Part shown: piece by piece, positions 9,015 to 17,944 of the stretch
How the letters are laid out: each line of letters begins with the position of its first letter
Position numbering within the stretch: the stretch's first letter is position 1
Source of the DNA: Tardiphaga sp. 709
GTDB taxonomy: Bacteria; Pseudomonadota; Alphaproteobacteria; Rhizobiales; Xanthobacteraceae
Reading direction: 5' to 3'
Length of the DNA: 64,000 bases
Assembly: GCF_032401055.1 (NCBI RefSeq)
Contig: NZ_CP135529.1
Location: 744,001-808,000, forward strand
Position numbers and translations under genes: made by a program
The notes under the pieces: model-generated
Told to the model about the DNA's origin: nothing
Seen by the model: only the letters and a program-made list of their open reading frames with translations
Databases searched by the model: none

Positions 9015-10052
9015 ATGAATACGCCGAGCAACTACCAGATCTTCGAGGCGGGTGACGTGCTGCTGCAATCCGGCCAGCGTCACCCGCGCCTGCAGCTTGC
9101 CTACAAGACCTACGGCACGCTCAATGCTGCCAGGGACAATGTCATCCTCTATCCAACGTCGTTCGCCGCGCAGCATTACGACACCGAGTGGCTGATCGCG
9201 CCCGGAGCGGCCCTCGATCCCGAGCGCTACTTTATCGTCATCCCCAATCTGTTCGGAAACGGGCTGTCGTCGTCACCATCGAATTCGCTGGAAGCTCTGG
9301 CTGGCGCCCCCTATCCGAACATCAGCTATCACGACGCTATTTCGATCCAGCATCGCCTGCTGACCGAGCAATTCGGCGTCGCGCGTCTGGCACTCGTCTA
9401 TGGCTGGTCGATGGGTAGCATGCAGGCCTATCACTGGGCCGCCCGCTATCCGGACATGGTGGCACGCGCGGCAGTGGTCTGCGGCAGCGCCCGCTGTTCG
9501 CCGTTCAACGCCGTGTTTCTCGAAAGCGTGCGGGCGGCTTTGACGACCGATCCTGCCTTTGTCGATGGCCGCTTTGTTTCGAAACCATCAGCCGGCCTTC
9601 GCGCCATGGGACGCGTCTATGCAGGCTGGGCGATGTCGCATGGCTTCTACCGCGATGAGCTCTGGCGCGAGGCCGGTTTCATCTCACTGGAAGACTATCT
9701 GACACGATCATGGGATGTCGCCTTTGCGCATCGTGATGCCAACAATCTGCTTGCTCAACTCTGGACCTGGCAGAATGGCGATATCAGCCGCTGCGATGCA
9801 TTCCGTGGCGACTTCCGGAAAGCCATGGCTGCTATCAAGGCACGCGTTCTGCTGATGCCTGGGCAGACGGACAATTATTTTCAGGTCGGCGACAACGAAG
9901 ACGAACTCCCTCTTCTGACCAACGCACGCGCCGCCGAACTGTGTCCGATCCCCTCGTTGCACGGACACCGCGCCGGCAATCCCGTCAAGATTCCAACCGA
10001 CGCCACCTTCATCAACACGAAGGTCTCCGCGCTGCTCGCCGCCGACGCCTGA
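9015..10052 (+). CDS. MetX-like alpha/beta hydrolase (homoserine O-acetyltransferase superfamily)
   Basis: Resembles the homoserine acetyltransferase branch of the alpha/beta hydrolases. The nucleophile elbow is YGWSMGSMQAYHWA (Ser132), with the typical LAYKTYGTLN and FGNGLSSSPSN motifs near residues 28 and 80. The acid is near PGQTDNYF and the final His near SLHGHRAGNP. Length is 345 residues, close to MetX. The short GNGLSSSPSN stretch differs from true MetX, so the acyl acceptor is uncertain. The ATG at 9015 has TCCGGAG seven bases upstream. The desaturase gene follows 20 bp later, suggesting an operon. It probably acts as an acyltransferase or esterase in the cytosol; methionine synthesis is only one possibility. 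Confidence 0.85.
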   Translation: MNTPSNYQIFEAGDVLLQSGQRHPRLQLAYKTYGTLNAARDNVILYPTSFAAQHYDTEWLIAPGAALDPERYFIVIPNLFGNGLSSSPSNSLEALAGAPYPNISYHDAISIQHRLLTEQFGVARLALVYGWSMGSMQAYHWAARYPDMVARAAVVCGSARCSPFNAVFLESVRAALTTDPAFVDGRFVSKPSAGLRAMGRVYAGWAMSHGFYRDELWREAGFISLEDYLTRSWDVAFAHRDANNLLAQLWTWQNGDISRCDAFRGDFRKAMAAIKARVLLMPGQTDNYFQVGDNEDELPLLTNARAAELCPIPSLHGHRAGNPVKIPTDATFINTKVSALLAADA

Positions 10053-10072
10053 ACCGAGAACGGAACGAACCG

Positions 10073-11023
10073 ATGACGATGGATGCAGTTGGCCATGGCA
10101 AGATCGAAACCCGCGCCCTGACGCCTGCACAGTTGAAGGACCTGTCGGTTCGGGCCAATCTTCCGGGACTCATTCGCTCGATCAGCCATTATGCCTTGAT
10201 CGCTTTGGTTGGAACACTGATCTGGCAGGTCGCCACCCGCTACGGCGTGGTGTGGGCGATCCCGCTGATCATCATCCAGGGCTATCTCATCGCCTTCCTG
10301 TTCATGGCGGTGCACGAGGCCGCGCACAAGACTGTGTTCACCAGCCGGCGGCTGAACGAGGCCCTCGGCCATGTCTCGTCGCTGATGATCGTTCTGCCCT
10401 ATGAACACTATGCGCTATTTCACTGGGACCATCACCGCTTCACGCAGGATCCCGACCGCGATCCTGAACTCGTCACCGCAACGATCCCCTCGTCCGACAC
10501 CAGACTCGCCATCGCCTATACCGGCATCGTGCAACTGACCAATCGGATCCGTCTGCTGGTCCGCCGTGCTCTGACCGGACAAGCCGTGGCGCCGTGGATT
10601 TCGGAATCCAAGCAGGGTATGGTGGTGCGCGAGGCCCGCATCTATACGCTCGTCTATCTGGCGCTGCTGATCGCTTCTATCGCGCTCTCCAGCACGATGC
10701 TGCTGTGGTGCTGGCTCGTCCCGCTCTATGTCGGCCAGCTCTTCCTGCGGCCCTATCTCTATGCCGAACACACCGGCTGCGAGCGTACCCGCAGCGCCTA
10801 TGAGAACACCCGCACGACCTATACCGACGCGCTGACGAAATGGTTCACCTGGAACATGCCATTCCATGTCGAGCATCACGCCTATCCGTCGGTGCCCTTC
10901 CACGCATTGCCGAAGCTCAATGCCATCATCGACGAGCGCATCACGCATCGCGGTTGGGGTTACCGGGCCGTCACACGCGAAACCTGGCGCTGGTTTCGTC
11001 GCGCGCGGCAAGGCGGCATCTGA
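10073..11023 (+). CDS. Membrane fatty acid desaturase
   Basis: Integral-membrane di-iron desaturase or hydroxylase. The three histidine boxes are HEAAH (81-85), HWDHH (117-121) and HVEHH (265-269), with an extra AEHTGC motif near 231. Hydrophobic segments at about 38-52, 60-80 and 190-225 fit the family topology. Length is 316 residues from the ATG at 10073; an ATG two codons on is also possible. The substrate cannot be told from sequence: fatty acyl chains or a related lipid are likely. It lies 20 bp after the MetX-like gene, probably in one operon, and ends one base before the convergent TetR gene's stop. Confidence 0.92.
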   Translation: MTMDAVGHGKIETRALTPAQLKDLSVRANLPGLIRSISHYALIALVGTLIWQVATRYGVVWAIPLIIIQGYLIAFLFMAVHEAAHKTVFTSRRLNEALGHVSSLMIVLPYEHYALFHWDHHRFTQDPDRDPELVTATIPSSDTRLAIAYTGIVQLTNRIRLLVRRALTGQAVAPWISESKQGMVVREARIYTLVYLALLIASIALSSTMLLWCWLVPLYVGQLFLRPYLYAEHTGCERTRSAYENTRTTYTDALTKWFTWNMPFHVEHHAYPSVPFHALPKLNAIIDERITHRGWGYRAVTRETWRWFRRARQGGI

Positions 11024-11605
11024 CTATTGCGCCGACAATACGGATTTGACGAGCTTGCGCGCATAGTCGGCCGTCAGCGGCCGAAATCCAAAGACATACT
11101 CATAAAATAGCGTGCCATAGATCCGATCATAAAGATCGCCCGCCGGCTCCGAAGCAACGATGCTGCCGTCCTTCTGGCCGTCCTTGATAATCGCCAGCGA
11201 TATGTCCCGGCGGATACCGAGATAGCGTTCGGAGAAGATTTTCGCTGAACCGGTCCGCGAGATGCATTCGGCGATGACAGCGAGCTGTACCTTGCCGAAA
11301 TCGCTGTTCAGCGCCACGGCATAGGCCGCGGCATGTTTCGTGATGCGCATGAACGGATCGCCGTTCTCGGAAAGCGGCAGCATGGTGGACGCCTGCCGCA
11401 GAAATGCGTCGATCAGTACCGCTTCGCGCGACGGCCACCATTTATAGATCGTCATCTTGGAGACGCCGGAATCCCGCGCAATCGCATCGATGGTCGTCGC
11501 AGCGAGCCCCTGCGCTGCCATCATGCGATAGGCGCTGTCCAGGATCGCATCCTCGGTCTCGACCGATCGAGGGCGCCCCCGCCGCACGGGTATCACCTCG
11601 GTCAT
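11024..11605 (-). CDS. TetR/AcrR family transcriptional regulator
   Basis: 193 residues. The N-terminal helix-turn-helix is visible at about 15-60: ILDSAYRMMAAQGLAATTIDAIARDSGVSK is followed by TIYKWWPSREAVL, the classic TetR DNA-binding signature. A basic GRPRS motif precedes it. The C-terminal ligand domain is divergent, with no recognisable ligand. The gene is convergent with the desaturase operon; their stop codons abut, so transcription could interfere. A 14-bp inverted repeat just upstream of its start may be an autoregulatory operator. Control of the desaturase/MetX-like genes is a guess from proximity. Confidence 0.93.
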   Translation of the reverse strand: MTEVIPVRRGRPRSVETEDAILDSAYRMMAAQGLAATTIDAIARDSGVSKMTIYKWWPSREAVLIDAFLRQASTMLPLSENGDPFMRITKHAAAYAVALNSDFGKVQLAVIAECISRTGSAKIFSERYLGIRRDISLAIIKDGQKDGSIVASEPAGDLYDRIYGTLFYEYVFGFRPLTADYARKLVKSVLSAQ

Positions 11606-11621
11606 CTCCGCAACTTGTCTC

Positions 11622-11635
11622 TATGGGTTGCCATA
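11622..11635. promoter_or_regulatory. Inverted repeat upstream of tetR, possible operator
   Basis: TATGG and CCATA separated by four bases, 17 bp upstream of the TetR start codon. Size and position suit a TetR-family autoregulatory site. The arms are short, so chance cannot be excluded. Confidence 0.4.
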
Positions 11636-11662
11636 CACCTACTATAGCGCGGCCCCCATCGA

Positions 11663-13630
11663 TCAAACAGGGAAATTGGCGTGGCGATCAGACGCAACGA
11701 CGGAATGTTGGTCTCGCGCGCCGAGCAACTCATAGATCTGCACTTCCGCGGCAAAGCCTTTCGGCTTGATCCGGGCGACGCTGCGGAAAAGGAACAGGGA
11801 GTCCACCCGCTCCTTGACAGCTTCGCTGACCAGGACGCTGGTTCCGTAATCCTTGTTCAGGGTTTCCAGCCGCGACGCGAGATTCACCGTGGCTCCGAGC
11901 GCCGTGTAGTTCATGCGATCGGGTGACCCGATATTGCCGATCATGACATCGCCCACATGCAGGCCAAACCGGGTCTTATAGACAGGCCAGCCCTCGCGCT
12001 CGAATTCCTCATTGAGCTTCCGATTGGCTTCGACGCAATCGAGCACGGCGGCACAGGCCTGTGCCACATGGTTCGTATGTTCGATCGGCGCGTTCCAAAG
12101 TCCCATCACGGCATCGCCGATATATTTATCGACCGTGCCCTGATGCGTAGCAATGACGTCCGAAATCGCAGCGAAATAGCGCGACGTGTAGAGCATCACC
12201 CGCGTCGGATCCTCGTTCTCGGTCATGCCTGTAAAATTCTCGACATCCGTGAACAGGATGGTCGCTTCGCGGCGCTCGCCGCCCAATTGCATGGCCGTGC
12301 CGGTTTCGACCAGTTGCTGAACCAGACGCTTGGGGACGAAATTCGAGAATGTCTGCACCAGTGTGCGCATGGTGAAGACCGATCGCCCGAGATCGTCGAT
12401 TTCGCGGATTGGAGAATGCAGCTGCGGCATCGACGAGAAGCGGAAGTTCTGGATCCGGTCCACCTCGCGCGCCAGAATCCGCAGGGAGAGCGACAGCTTG
12501 TTGCCGATCCAGAACGCAATCGGTACGGCGGCGATGACGAAGCAAAATGCGAGAATGAAGAGCGTGCGCTTTTCTTGCTCGATCTCGGCATAGAACTCAT
12601 CGAGCGGAGCGAAGAAGCCAACGCGAAGATTGGCCGATCCAGCCATCTCTACGGGCCTGAATGCCGCCGCATAGGCACGCCCGGTTCCGTCATCGAAGAA
12701 CTGTTGCTCAACGCCGGTCTGGCGCCACGCCTTGATGGCCGCAGTCGCGCCGATCGTATCGACATCGCTCAGTCGCGGTAGCTCCGACAGTTTGTTCGGC
12801 ACGCTCGTGGCTTCAAGCCAGCGGGACATCTCGGGATGCGCCAGAACCCGGTCGGCATCATCAAACAGGTAGGCCACGCCCGAATGCCCGAGCTGCTGCT
12901 TGCGCAGCATGGCCTCGGCTTCACTGAGCAGGATATCGCCGGCCACAACACCCCGCTGCCCCTCCACAATGGGCATCCGCAGCGTGTAGCCGATGTCACC
13001 GGTCTGATAGAAAATATAGGGCTCGGTCAGCAGACTGGCATTGGGCTCGAAGGCGCCGCGATACCACGGCCGAACGCGAGGATCGAAATCGACCGGTCCG
13101 GGCAGACTTGCCAAAGGCTGCAGCGCATCGTCGAGATAGGCGGTCGTGGTCTGAAGCGGTCCAAAATCGCCTGCCTTCACGATCGTGAACAGGCGAAATC
13201 TGGCCCCGTCCGGCGCCCCGAAGCGCGCTTTCACCCCAGCTCCCGTTCGGTCGATGAGGTCCATTTCCAGGAACGAGCCGTCCTCATATCCCATGTACAG
13301 GCTGAAGAGCTGCTTGTTGTTGCGCAGCATCGACGCCAGCAGGATGTTCAGCCGCGGGTTATTCTTGAGCTCCGCGGACTGGACCGATGTGATACCGCGC
13401 AGGATATCCAGATTGTCGTGAACGCTCTTGAGCTGCGCATCGATGCGATCGGTCGCCGATTGCGCGACCACACTGAGATACGATGAAGCCGCCGTCCGGA
13501 TGATCGTATTCACCCGGCTGAAGCTGAGATAAACCAGCGCAAGACCGACCGTCAGGACGACGCCGACGAACAGCGCAATAATCGACGTCCTGAACCCAAT
13601 CCGGAAACGCGATCTCGCCGGCACCGTCAT
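11663..13630 (-). CDS. Membrane class III adenylate cyclase with periplasmic sensor (dCache-like)
   Basis: About 655 residues: TM1 near 16-37, a periplasmic sensor at about 40-355 (dCache-like, with DPRVRPWYRGA and PYIFYQTG), TM2 near 357-377, a HAMP-like linker, then a class III cyclase domain at 455-640. The metal aspartates are in ILFTDVENFT (Asp462) and DKYIGDAVMG (Asp506). Lys502 and the Thr of NYTALG are the adenine-selecting pair, so ATP is the likely substrate. GATVNLASRLE supplies the transition-state Asn and Arg. I prefer the ATG at 13630 because of TGGAG nearby; ATG 13669 would add 13 residues. The signal sensed is unknown. The gene appears to be monocistronic. Confidence 0.9.
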   Translation of the reverse strand: MTVPARSRFRIGFRTSIIALFVGVVLTVGLALVYLSFSRVNTIIRTAASSYLSVVAQSATDRIDAQLKSVHDNLDILRGITSVQSAELKNNPRLNILLASMLRNNKQLFSLYMGYEDGSFLEMDLIDRTGAGVKARFGAPDGARFRLFTIVKAGDFGPLQTTTAYLDDALQPLASLPGPVDFDPRVRPWYRGAFEPNASLLTEPYIFYQTGDIGYTLRMPIVEGQRGVVAGDILLSEAEAMLRKQQLGHSGVAYLFDDADRVLAHPEMSRWLEATSVPNKLSELPRLSDVDTIGATAAIKAWRQTGVEQQFFDDGTGRAYAAAFRPVEMAGSANLRVGFFAPLDEFYAEIEQEKRTLFILAFCFVIAAVPIAFWIGNKLSLSLRILAREVDRIQNFRFSSMPQLHSPIREIDDLGRSVFTMRTLVQTFSNFVPKRLVQQLVETGTAMQLGGERREATILFTDVENFTGMTENEDPTRVMLYTSRYFAAISDVIATHQGTVDKYIGDAVMGLWNAPIEHTNHVAQACAAVLDCVEANRKLNEEFEREGWPVYKTRFGLHVGDVMIGNIGSPDRMNYTALGATVNLASRLETLNKDYGTSVLVSEAVKERVDSLFLFRSVARIKPKGFAAEVQIYELLGARDQHSVVASDRHANFPV

Positions 13631-13915
13631 CGCAGGATGCTCCACACGCCAGCCAATCTGGCACCGCATATCGACAGGCCAGACCTGGCTGCGCCGGACG
13701 GGACGTCTCGCGGTATCATGATTCCGCCACGCAAGCGCAATTGCCGAGTATCTTTACGGTAAAGAAACCCGATCCGTGCTTACGACATCGGACAATGAGC
13801 TCACCTCGTCCAGTACGCCGGCAAGCGCCACGAGCTGCGACGATTGCAATGCCTCAATGGCAACTGCATAATTGAAACAATTGACTATTCTGGCTGTCAC
13901 TTAAGGAAATGAAGA

Positions 13916-14299
13916 ATGACGGGCGCCGATCTGGGTGTGATCATCCGGCAGACTGCTAAGCAGCAAAACAAGACACTGATGGCAGCCGTCAAGGCACAAC
14001 GCGATCGCTATGCGGGCCTGGCCGCCAAGGCCAAGGACAAGACCGCCAAAGACCGTTTCAAGCAACTGGCGAAGGACGCGGCGGAGCAAGGCATGGCCGC
14101 CGCCAAGCGCCTTCAGATGTCCGCCGATAATGCCGCCGATAGCTATGCGCGATCGATGCGTAAGGCCGTTGAAGCACTTCAGATCGCAGAAGCGGCGCAA
14201 GCGATGAAGGCTCAGAACGCCGAGAAGGACAAGGCCCCCAAGAAGGCTGTACCCGCCAAGAAAACGGCCAAAAAGGCGAAGAAGCCAAAGAAGCCATGA
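13916..14299 (+). CDS. Small Lys/Ala-rich protein with histone-H1-like tail
   Basis: 127 residues, strongly basic. Residues 1-98 are predicted helical and Ala/Lys/Gln-rich (QRDRYAGLAAKAKDK, SMRKAVEALQIAEAAQ). The tail from about 100 is Lys/Pro/Ala-rich (AVPAKKTAKKAKKPKKP), like the C-terminal tail of histone H1 and some bacterial H1-like DNA-binding proteins. No signal peptide is seen. The ATG follows AAGGAAATGAAG, a good ribosome-binding site. A TTGACT box lies about 30 bp upstream. The function is unknown; nucleic-acid binding is an inference from composition. Confidence 0.65.
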   Translation: MTGADLGVIIRQTAKQQNKTLMAAVKAQRDRYAGLAAKAKDKTAKDRFKQLAKDAAEQGMAAAKRLQMSADNAADSYARSMRKAVEALQIAEAAQAMKAQNAEKDKAPKKAVPAKKTAKKAKKPKKP

Positions 14300-14380
14300 T
14301 GCAGCCATAGCTTCGCCCGCTCGGCGCGATCCGCACCGGAGCCACAAAAGGCCCGGCTTGCGCCGGAGTTACATCAGTCG

Positions 14381-14404
14381 GCCGGCCCATATGTCAGGGC
14401 CGGC
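14381..14404. terminator. GC-rich hairpin between two convergent genes
   Basis: GCCGGCCC and GGGCCGGC arms with an 8-nt loop lie between the H1-like gene and cspA, which converge here. There is no T-tract, so termination by it alone is uncertain. Confidence 0.4.
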
Positions 14405-14418
14405 ATAGCAAGACTCAA

Positions 14419-14622
14419 TTATGAGATCTTGAGATTCTCGGCAGACGCCTTGCCGCGATTTTCCACCAGCTCGTATTCGATGGTCTGGTTTTCATTGAGG
14501 GTGCTAAGGCCCGCGCGCTCGACGGCGGAGATGTGCACGAAGACATCCTTGTCGCCGACAGTCGGCTTGATGAAGCCATACCCCTTGGTGGGGTTGAACC
14601 ATTTGACGGTGCCCTTCTGCAT
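14419..14622 (-). CDS. cspA: Cold-shock domain protein (CspA family)
   Basis: Single cold-shock domain of 67 residues that binds single-stranded RNA/DNA. It starts MQKGTVKWFNPTKGYGFI, containing RNP1 KGYGFI, then RNP2 VFVHIS. The last residues NRGKASAENLKIS are typical of alphaproteobacterial CspA. The ATG at 14622 has a GGGAG site 9 bases upstream. The leader on the minus strand contains a small ACGCAT/ATGCGT palindrome (14661-14673) followed by a T run, which could influence expression. Such genomes have several csp copies, so the symbol denotes the family only. Confidence 0.95.
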   Translation of the reverse strand: MQKGTVKWFNPTKGYGFIKPTVGDKDVFVHISAVERAGLSTLNENQTIEYELVENRGKASAENLKIS

Positions 14623-15096
14623 CGTCTGTCTCCCAATCTAGATACAAAAAAGACGCGGCCACGCATCATGCGTACCACGCCACAAGCGGGCTTCCCGGTG
14701 TCTGCTGAATGTCCTGCTCACAAAACGCACAGTCGAACGGCCTCAATCCGATTGCGCAAGAATTCCAACATGAAAATTTTGGCTACGCAAGTCTTTGGCT
14801 TTTTACGGCCGAGGTTTTGATACCATCGGCCGCAACACCGACCGCGTTCAAGCGTGCCTATCGAAGCCGCTGACCGGATCCATGAGCAGACGTGCCGGAT
14901 TGAAACATCGTCGGGCCGCCCTGCGTGAATGGTCATAACGTGATGAAAAGCGACACGAATCCGCTGTGGCAATCGCACAACAATACGCGTCAATCGCCAC
15001 CGGAGGTGCTCAATGCGCAGCGGCAACGCCGAAGGGATCGCGTATGCTCTGCCGCACTCGAACGGCTCTGCAGCGACAATTTCGAAAAGAGTGACA
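14623..15096. other. Intergenic region between cspA and an outer-membrane protein gene
   Basis: About 470 bp between divergent genes. It holds the long cspA leader, a 6-bp palindrome ACGCATCATGCGT at 14661-14673, and the promoter of the barrel protein. The frame of the barrel gene is open upstream to 15013, so the first 84 bp to the left of 15097 may be translated. I see no other gene. Confidence 0.55.
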
Positions 15097-16251
15097 ATGC
15101 GCGATTCATCGCGATACGCCCGAACGGACAGGACGCCGGCTGCCAGTCGGCAGTGTCGGACTATTGTACTCGGCGTCGCCGTTGCGCTTGTGGTTGCGCC
15201 TTCGTTCGCATCTGCCCAGGTCGCACCGCCGCCTACCACGCCGCCACCGACGACACCGCCGCCAGCAGCCGCACCGGTGCCCTCATCAACCGACTTCAAT
15301 GCCGGGCAATCCGCCGGCATCGCCATTGGCGATCTCGGTAGCCAGTTCCTGCGTCGCCTCGGCGATCAGGCGAGCTACGGCTTCAACCGCGCGTCGCGCA
15401 CCAATCCCGGCGGCGGCGGCGCATCGGAGACCACCGAAGCGCCACGGTTCCGAAGCTGGGCTGAATTCTATGGCGTCGGCGCGAATACAAGCGCGTTCGG
15501 AGGTTTCGTCGGCGACAAGCGCAGAACCATCGGCGGCGTCGCCGGGATCGGCGCGCGGCTGATGCCGGGCGTCAATGTCGGGCTGTCGGTGGACCAGAGC
15601 CACACCACGATCGATATTCCGCTGGCGCTGCAATCCGCGACGCTCGACCTCACGCAAATCGGCCTCAACGCATCGGTCGATCAGGGTGCGTGGACCTGGG
15701 CAATCGCATTGGTGCACGGCTTCGGCGATATCAACTCCCGCCGCGATACGGGCCTCGGGCTCGCCAGCGCCGGCTACAATGCGCGGATCGACGGCGCGCT
15801 CACCGAGCTGAGCTACTACTGGACTTACGAACAGGCGCGCATCGTACCCAAGGCCGCGTTCGAATACACCCGCGCCACAACAGGCGCGATGCAGGAACTT
15901 GGCGGCCTCAATCCCGTCAATGCGAGCGGCGCCTCAGCCGAGCGTGCGCGTATCCTGATTGGCGCAGAAGTCGGACGTTACTGGATATTCGATCAGAAGA
16001 TTCTGGATCTGTCGGGCTATGCCAAATTCGTCGACAACGTGCATCAGCGCTTTAGCAACGTTACGGTTAGCCTGGGTTCCGAAAGCATCACCGTTCAGGG
16101 GATCGGCGAAAGCCAGTACGGCGCGGATGCCGGCGCATCGGCGTCGCTGAGCCTCAGCAACACCGCACGTCTCTATCTCAATTATGACGGCAAGTTCCGC
16201 GCCTATTCGCAGTCCCACCAGGGAACGCTGGGCTTCGAATTCAAGTTCTAG
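15097..16251 (+). CDS. Outer-membrane beta-barrel protein (autotransporter-barrel-like)
   Basis: A secreted protein of 384 residues. A signal peptide with hydrophobic core TIVLGVAVALVV ends near SFASAQ. A Pro/Thr-rich linker with repeated PPPTTP follows. From about residue 105 on there are alternating amphipathic strands ending in LGFEFKF, with a C-terminal Phe, the outer-membrane barrel signature. This resembles the barrel domain of autotransporters, but there is no obvious passenger. The start at 15097 is chosen because it gives a usable signal peptide; an in-frame ATG at 15013 would add 28 residues. A bidirectional terminator follows. The function is unknown. Confidence 0.78.
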   Translation: MRDSSRYARTDRTPAASRQCRTIVLGVAVALVVAPSFASAQVAPPPTTPPPTTPPPAAAPVPSSTDFNAGQSAGIAIGDLGSQFLRRLGDQASYGFNRASRTNPGGGGASETTEAPRFRSWAEFYGVGANTSAFGGFVGDKRRTIGGVAGIGARLMPGVNVGLSVDQSHTTIDIPLALQSATLDLTQIGLNASVDQGAWTWAIALVHGFGDINSRRDTGLGLASAGYNARIDGALTELSYYWTYEQARIVPKAAFEYTRATTGAMQELGGLNPVNASGASAERARILIGAEVGRYWIFDQKILDLSGYAKFVDNVHQRFSNVTVSLGSESITVQGIGESQYGADAGASASLSLSNTARLYLNYDGKFRAYSQSHQGTLGFEFKF

Positions 16252-16275
16252 AAACCACCGGATTCCAGAAACAAA

Positions 16276-16311
16276 AAAGCGGGCGAAAGGCAAATGCCCC
16301 TCGCCCGCTTT
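16276..16311. terminator. Bidirectional rho-independent terminator
   Basis: AAAGCGGGCGA (16276-16286) pairs with TCGCCCGCTTT (16301-16311), with A-rich flank on one side and T-rich (GTTTTTA) on the other. It serves the plus-strand barrel gene and the minus-strand terC. Confidence 0.88.
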
Positions 16312-16325
16312 GCGTTTTTATTGAA

Positions 16326-17159
16326 TTAGGCCGCCTGCTCGGCGTGCCCTGCCATGCTGCGACGACGCCACAGCGTTCCAACAGCGAGCACCACAGCGAC
16401 ACCAATCAGACCGCAGACGATCTCGCCACCATGCCCCCCATTGGTGAAACGAATACCAAGGCCCAGCGATGACATCAGGCTGTCGAGGCCAGTGCCGACC
16501 GAACCGCTGAAGAAGCTGTGCATCAGCGGCAGGACCGCAGGATCCGTCGCGATCACTTCGCCGGCGACCCAGCCCAGCAGGGCCGCACCGAGCCAGACCA
16601 GAACCGGCAGACGGGTCAGCAGCGCCATGATCAACGCCGCGCCAGCCACAATCAGCGGCACGCTGATGGCGAGACCGAGGATCAACAGCGGCACGCTGCC
16701 ATTGGCAGCGGCAGCAACTGCAATGACGTTGTCGAGGCTCATCACGATATCGGCGACGACGACGATCTGCACAGCGGCCCACAGATGCGAGGCAGCCTTG
16801 ACGCCGTCCTCTTCTTCCTGCTCGGGAACCAGCAGTTTGGCCGCGATCACGATCAGCGCGAGACCGCCCACCAGCTTGAGGTAGGGCAATTCCATCAATG
16901 TGGCGACGATGCCGGTGAAAATGATACGCAGGATGACGGCCGCAGCGGCGCCGAGGATCATGCCCCACATGCGCTGCTTCGGTTCGAGGCCGCGGCAGGC
17001 CAGCGCGATCACGAGGGCGTTGTCGCCGGACAGCAGAACGTTGATCCAGATGATCTTGCCGACGGCTACCCAGAATGCGGGCTGCTGCATTTCGACCTGA
17101 AACTGAACGAAAACCGACTTGATCGTCGCCGGATCGAGAATATGCAGCAACCAGTCCAC
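16326..17159 (-). CDS. TerC family integral membrane protein
   Basis: 277 residues with at least seven hydrophobic segments. The two TerC repeats show the conserved acidic motifs INVLLSGDNALVIALA (about 39-54) and VVVADIVMSLDNVIAVAA (about 130-147), whose aspartates are thought to handle metal ions. Family members include manganese exporters and proteins acting with secretion machinery, so metal (Mn) efflux is a reasonable inference. A loop EQEEEDGVK separates the repeats. It lies downstream of ndk on the same strand, but a hairpin separates them. I see no riboswitch in the short leader. Confidence 0.92.
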   Translation of the reverse strand: MDWLLHILDPATIKSVFVQFQVEMQQPAFWVAVGKIIWINVLLSGDNALVIALACRGLEPKQRMWGMILGAAAAVILRIIFTGIVATLMELPYLKLVGGLALIVIAAKLLVPEQEEEDGVKAASHLWAAVQIVVVADIVMSLDNVIAVAAAANGSVPLLILGLAISVPLIVAGAALIMALLTRLPVLVWLGAALLGWVAGEVIATDPAVLPLMHSFFSGSVGTGLDSLMSSLGLGIRFTNGGHGGEIVCGLIGVAVVLAVGTLWRRRSMAGHAEQAA

Positions 17160-17190
17160 AGCGCGCCCCTTTGTTTGTTCGTTTTGATTG

Positions 17191-17220
17191 GAAAGGTCGG
17201 CGCGCCCCCGCGCGCCGACC
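17191..17220 (-). terminator. Hairpin after ndk
   Basis: 11-bp perfect arms (17195-17205, 17210-17220) with a four-base loop, followed on the minus strand by TTTCC. The T-tract is short, so termination may be partial. Confidence 0.65.
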
Positions 17221-17242
17221 GGTCGTCAATTCGGCTGGAAGT

Positions 17243-17665
17243 TTAGCCGACGATCTCGTTGCCCGAGAAGAACTGTGCGATCTCGATCGCTGCAGTTTCC
17301 GGGGCGTCCGAACCGTGCACCGAGTTCTCGCCGATCGACTTGGCGTGAAGCTTGCGGATGGTGCCATCAGCAGCCTTCGACGGGTCGGTTGCGCCCATCA
17401 CATCGCGATGCTTGAGGACGGCGTTCTCGCCTTCCAGCACCTGCACGACAACAGGACCCGAGGTCATGAAGTCCACCAGTTCGCCGAAGAACGGGCGTTC
17501 CTTGTGAACGGCGTAGAAAGTGCCGGCCTGTTCGCGGGTCATACGGATGCGCTTCTGCGCGACGATCCGCAGGCCGGCCTTTTCGATCAGCGCGTTGATC
17601 GCACCGGTCAGATTGCGCTCGGTCGCGTCGGGCTTCAGAATCGAAAAGGTACGCTCGATAGCCAT
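17243..17665 (-). CDS. ndk: Nucleoside diphosphate kinase
   Basis: Exchanges the terminal phosphate between NTPs and NDPs through a phospho-histidine. It starts [17 protein letters not shown], the family N-terminus. The active-site motif is NSVHGSDA with His117. [13 protein letters not shown] and MGATDPSKA are also family motifs. Length is 140 residues, exactly typical. The ATG at 17665 follows an AAGGAT site. It is monocistronic or partly read through to terC. Confidence 0.98.
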   Translation of the reverse strand: MAIERTFSILKPDATERNLTGAINALIEKAGLRIVAQKRIRMTREQAGTFYAVHKERPFFGELVDFMTSGPVVVQVLEGENAVLKHRDVMGATDPSKAADGTIRKLHAKSIGENSVHGSDAPETAAIEIAQFFSGNEIVG

Positions 17666-17944
17666 GATTTATCCTTGAATAACAGTCGCTGGAAGATGGC
17701 GGCTTATATCGACGCTATCCGGGAACGGCAAGCGATCCGTCCAAATGTCGCAGGCCCCATTTTGGCAGATCCGGCGCTCGAAATTACCTAGATGTCATCC
17801 ACATGAACCATTCCTGACAGGGCTGGCGCGATCCGGTTCAGCTTTCCCCTCCTAGACTGCCTGCAATGACCCCGGCCAACGGCATTTGCCCCCGGCGCCA
17901 TATTCACAGCAGGCGCAACACGCGCCGCACCAGAGGAGATGAGA

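Noticed and set aside
13752-13764. CTTTAC/GTAAAG palindrome upstream of the H1-like gene
   Set aside because: Six-base arms with a one-base spacer occur by chance at this scale, and no regulator is suggested.
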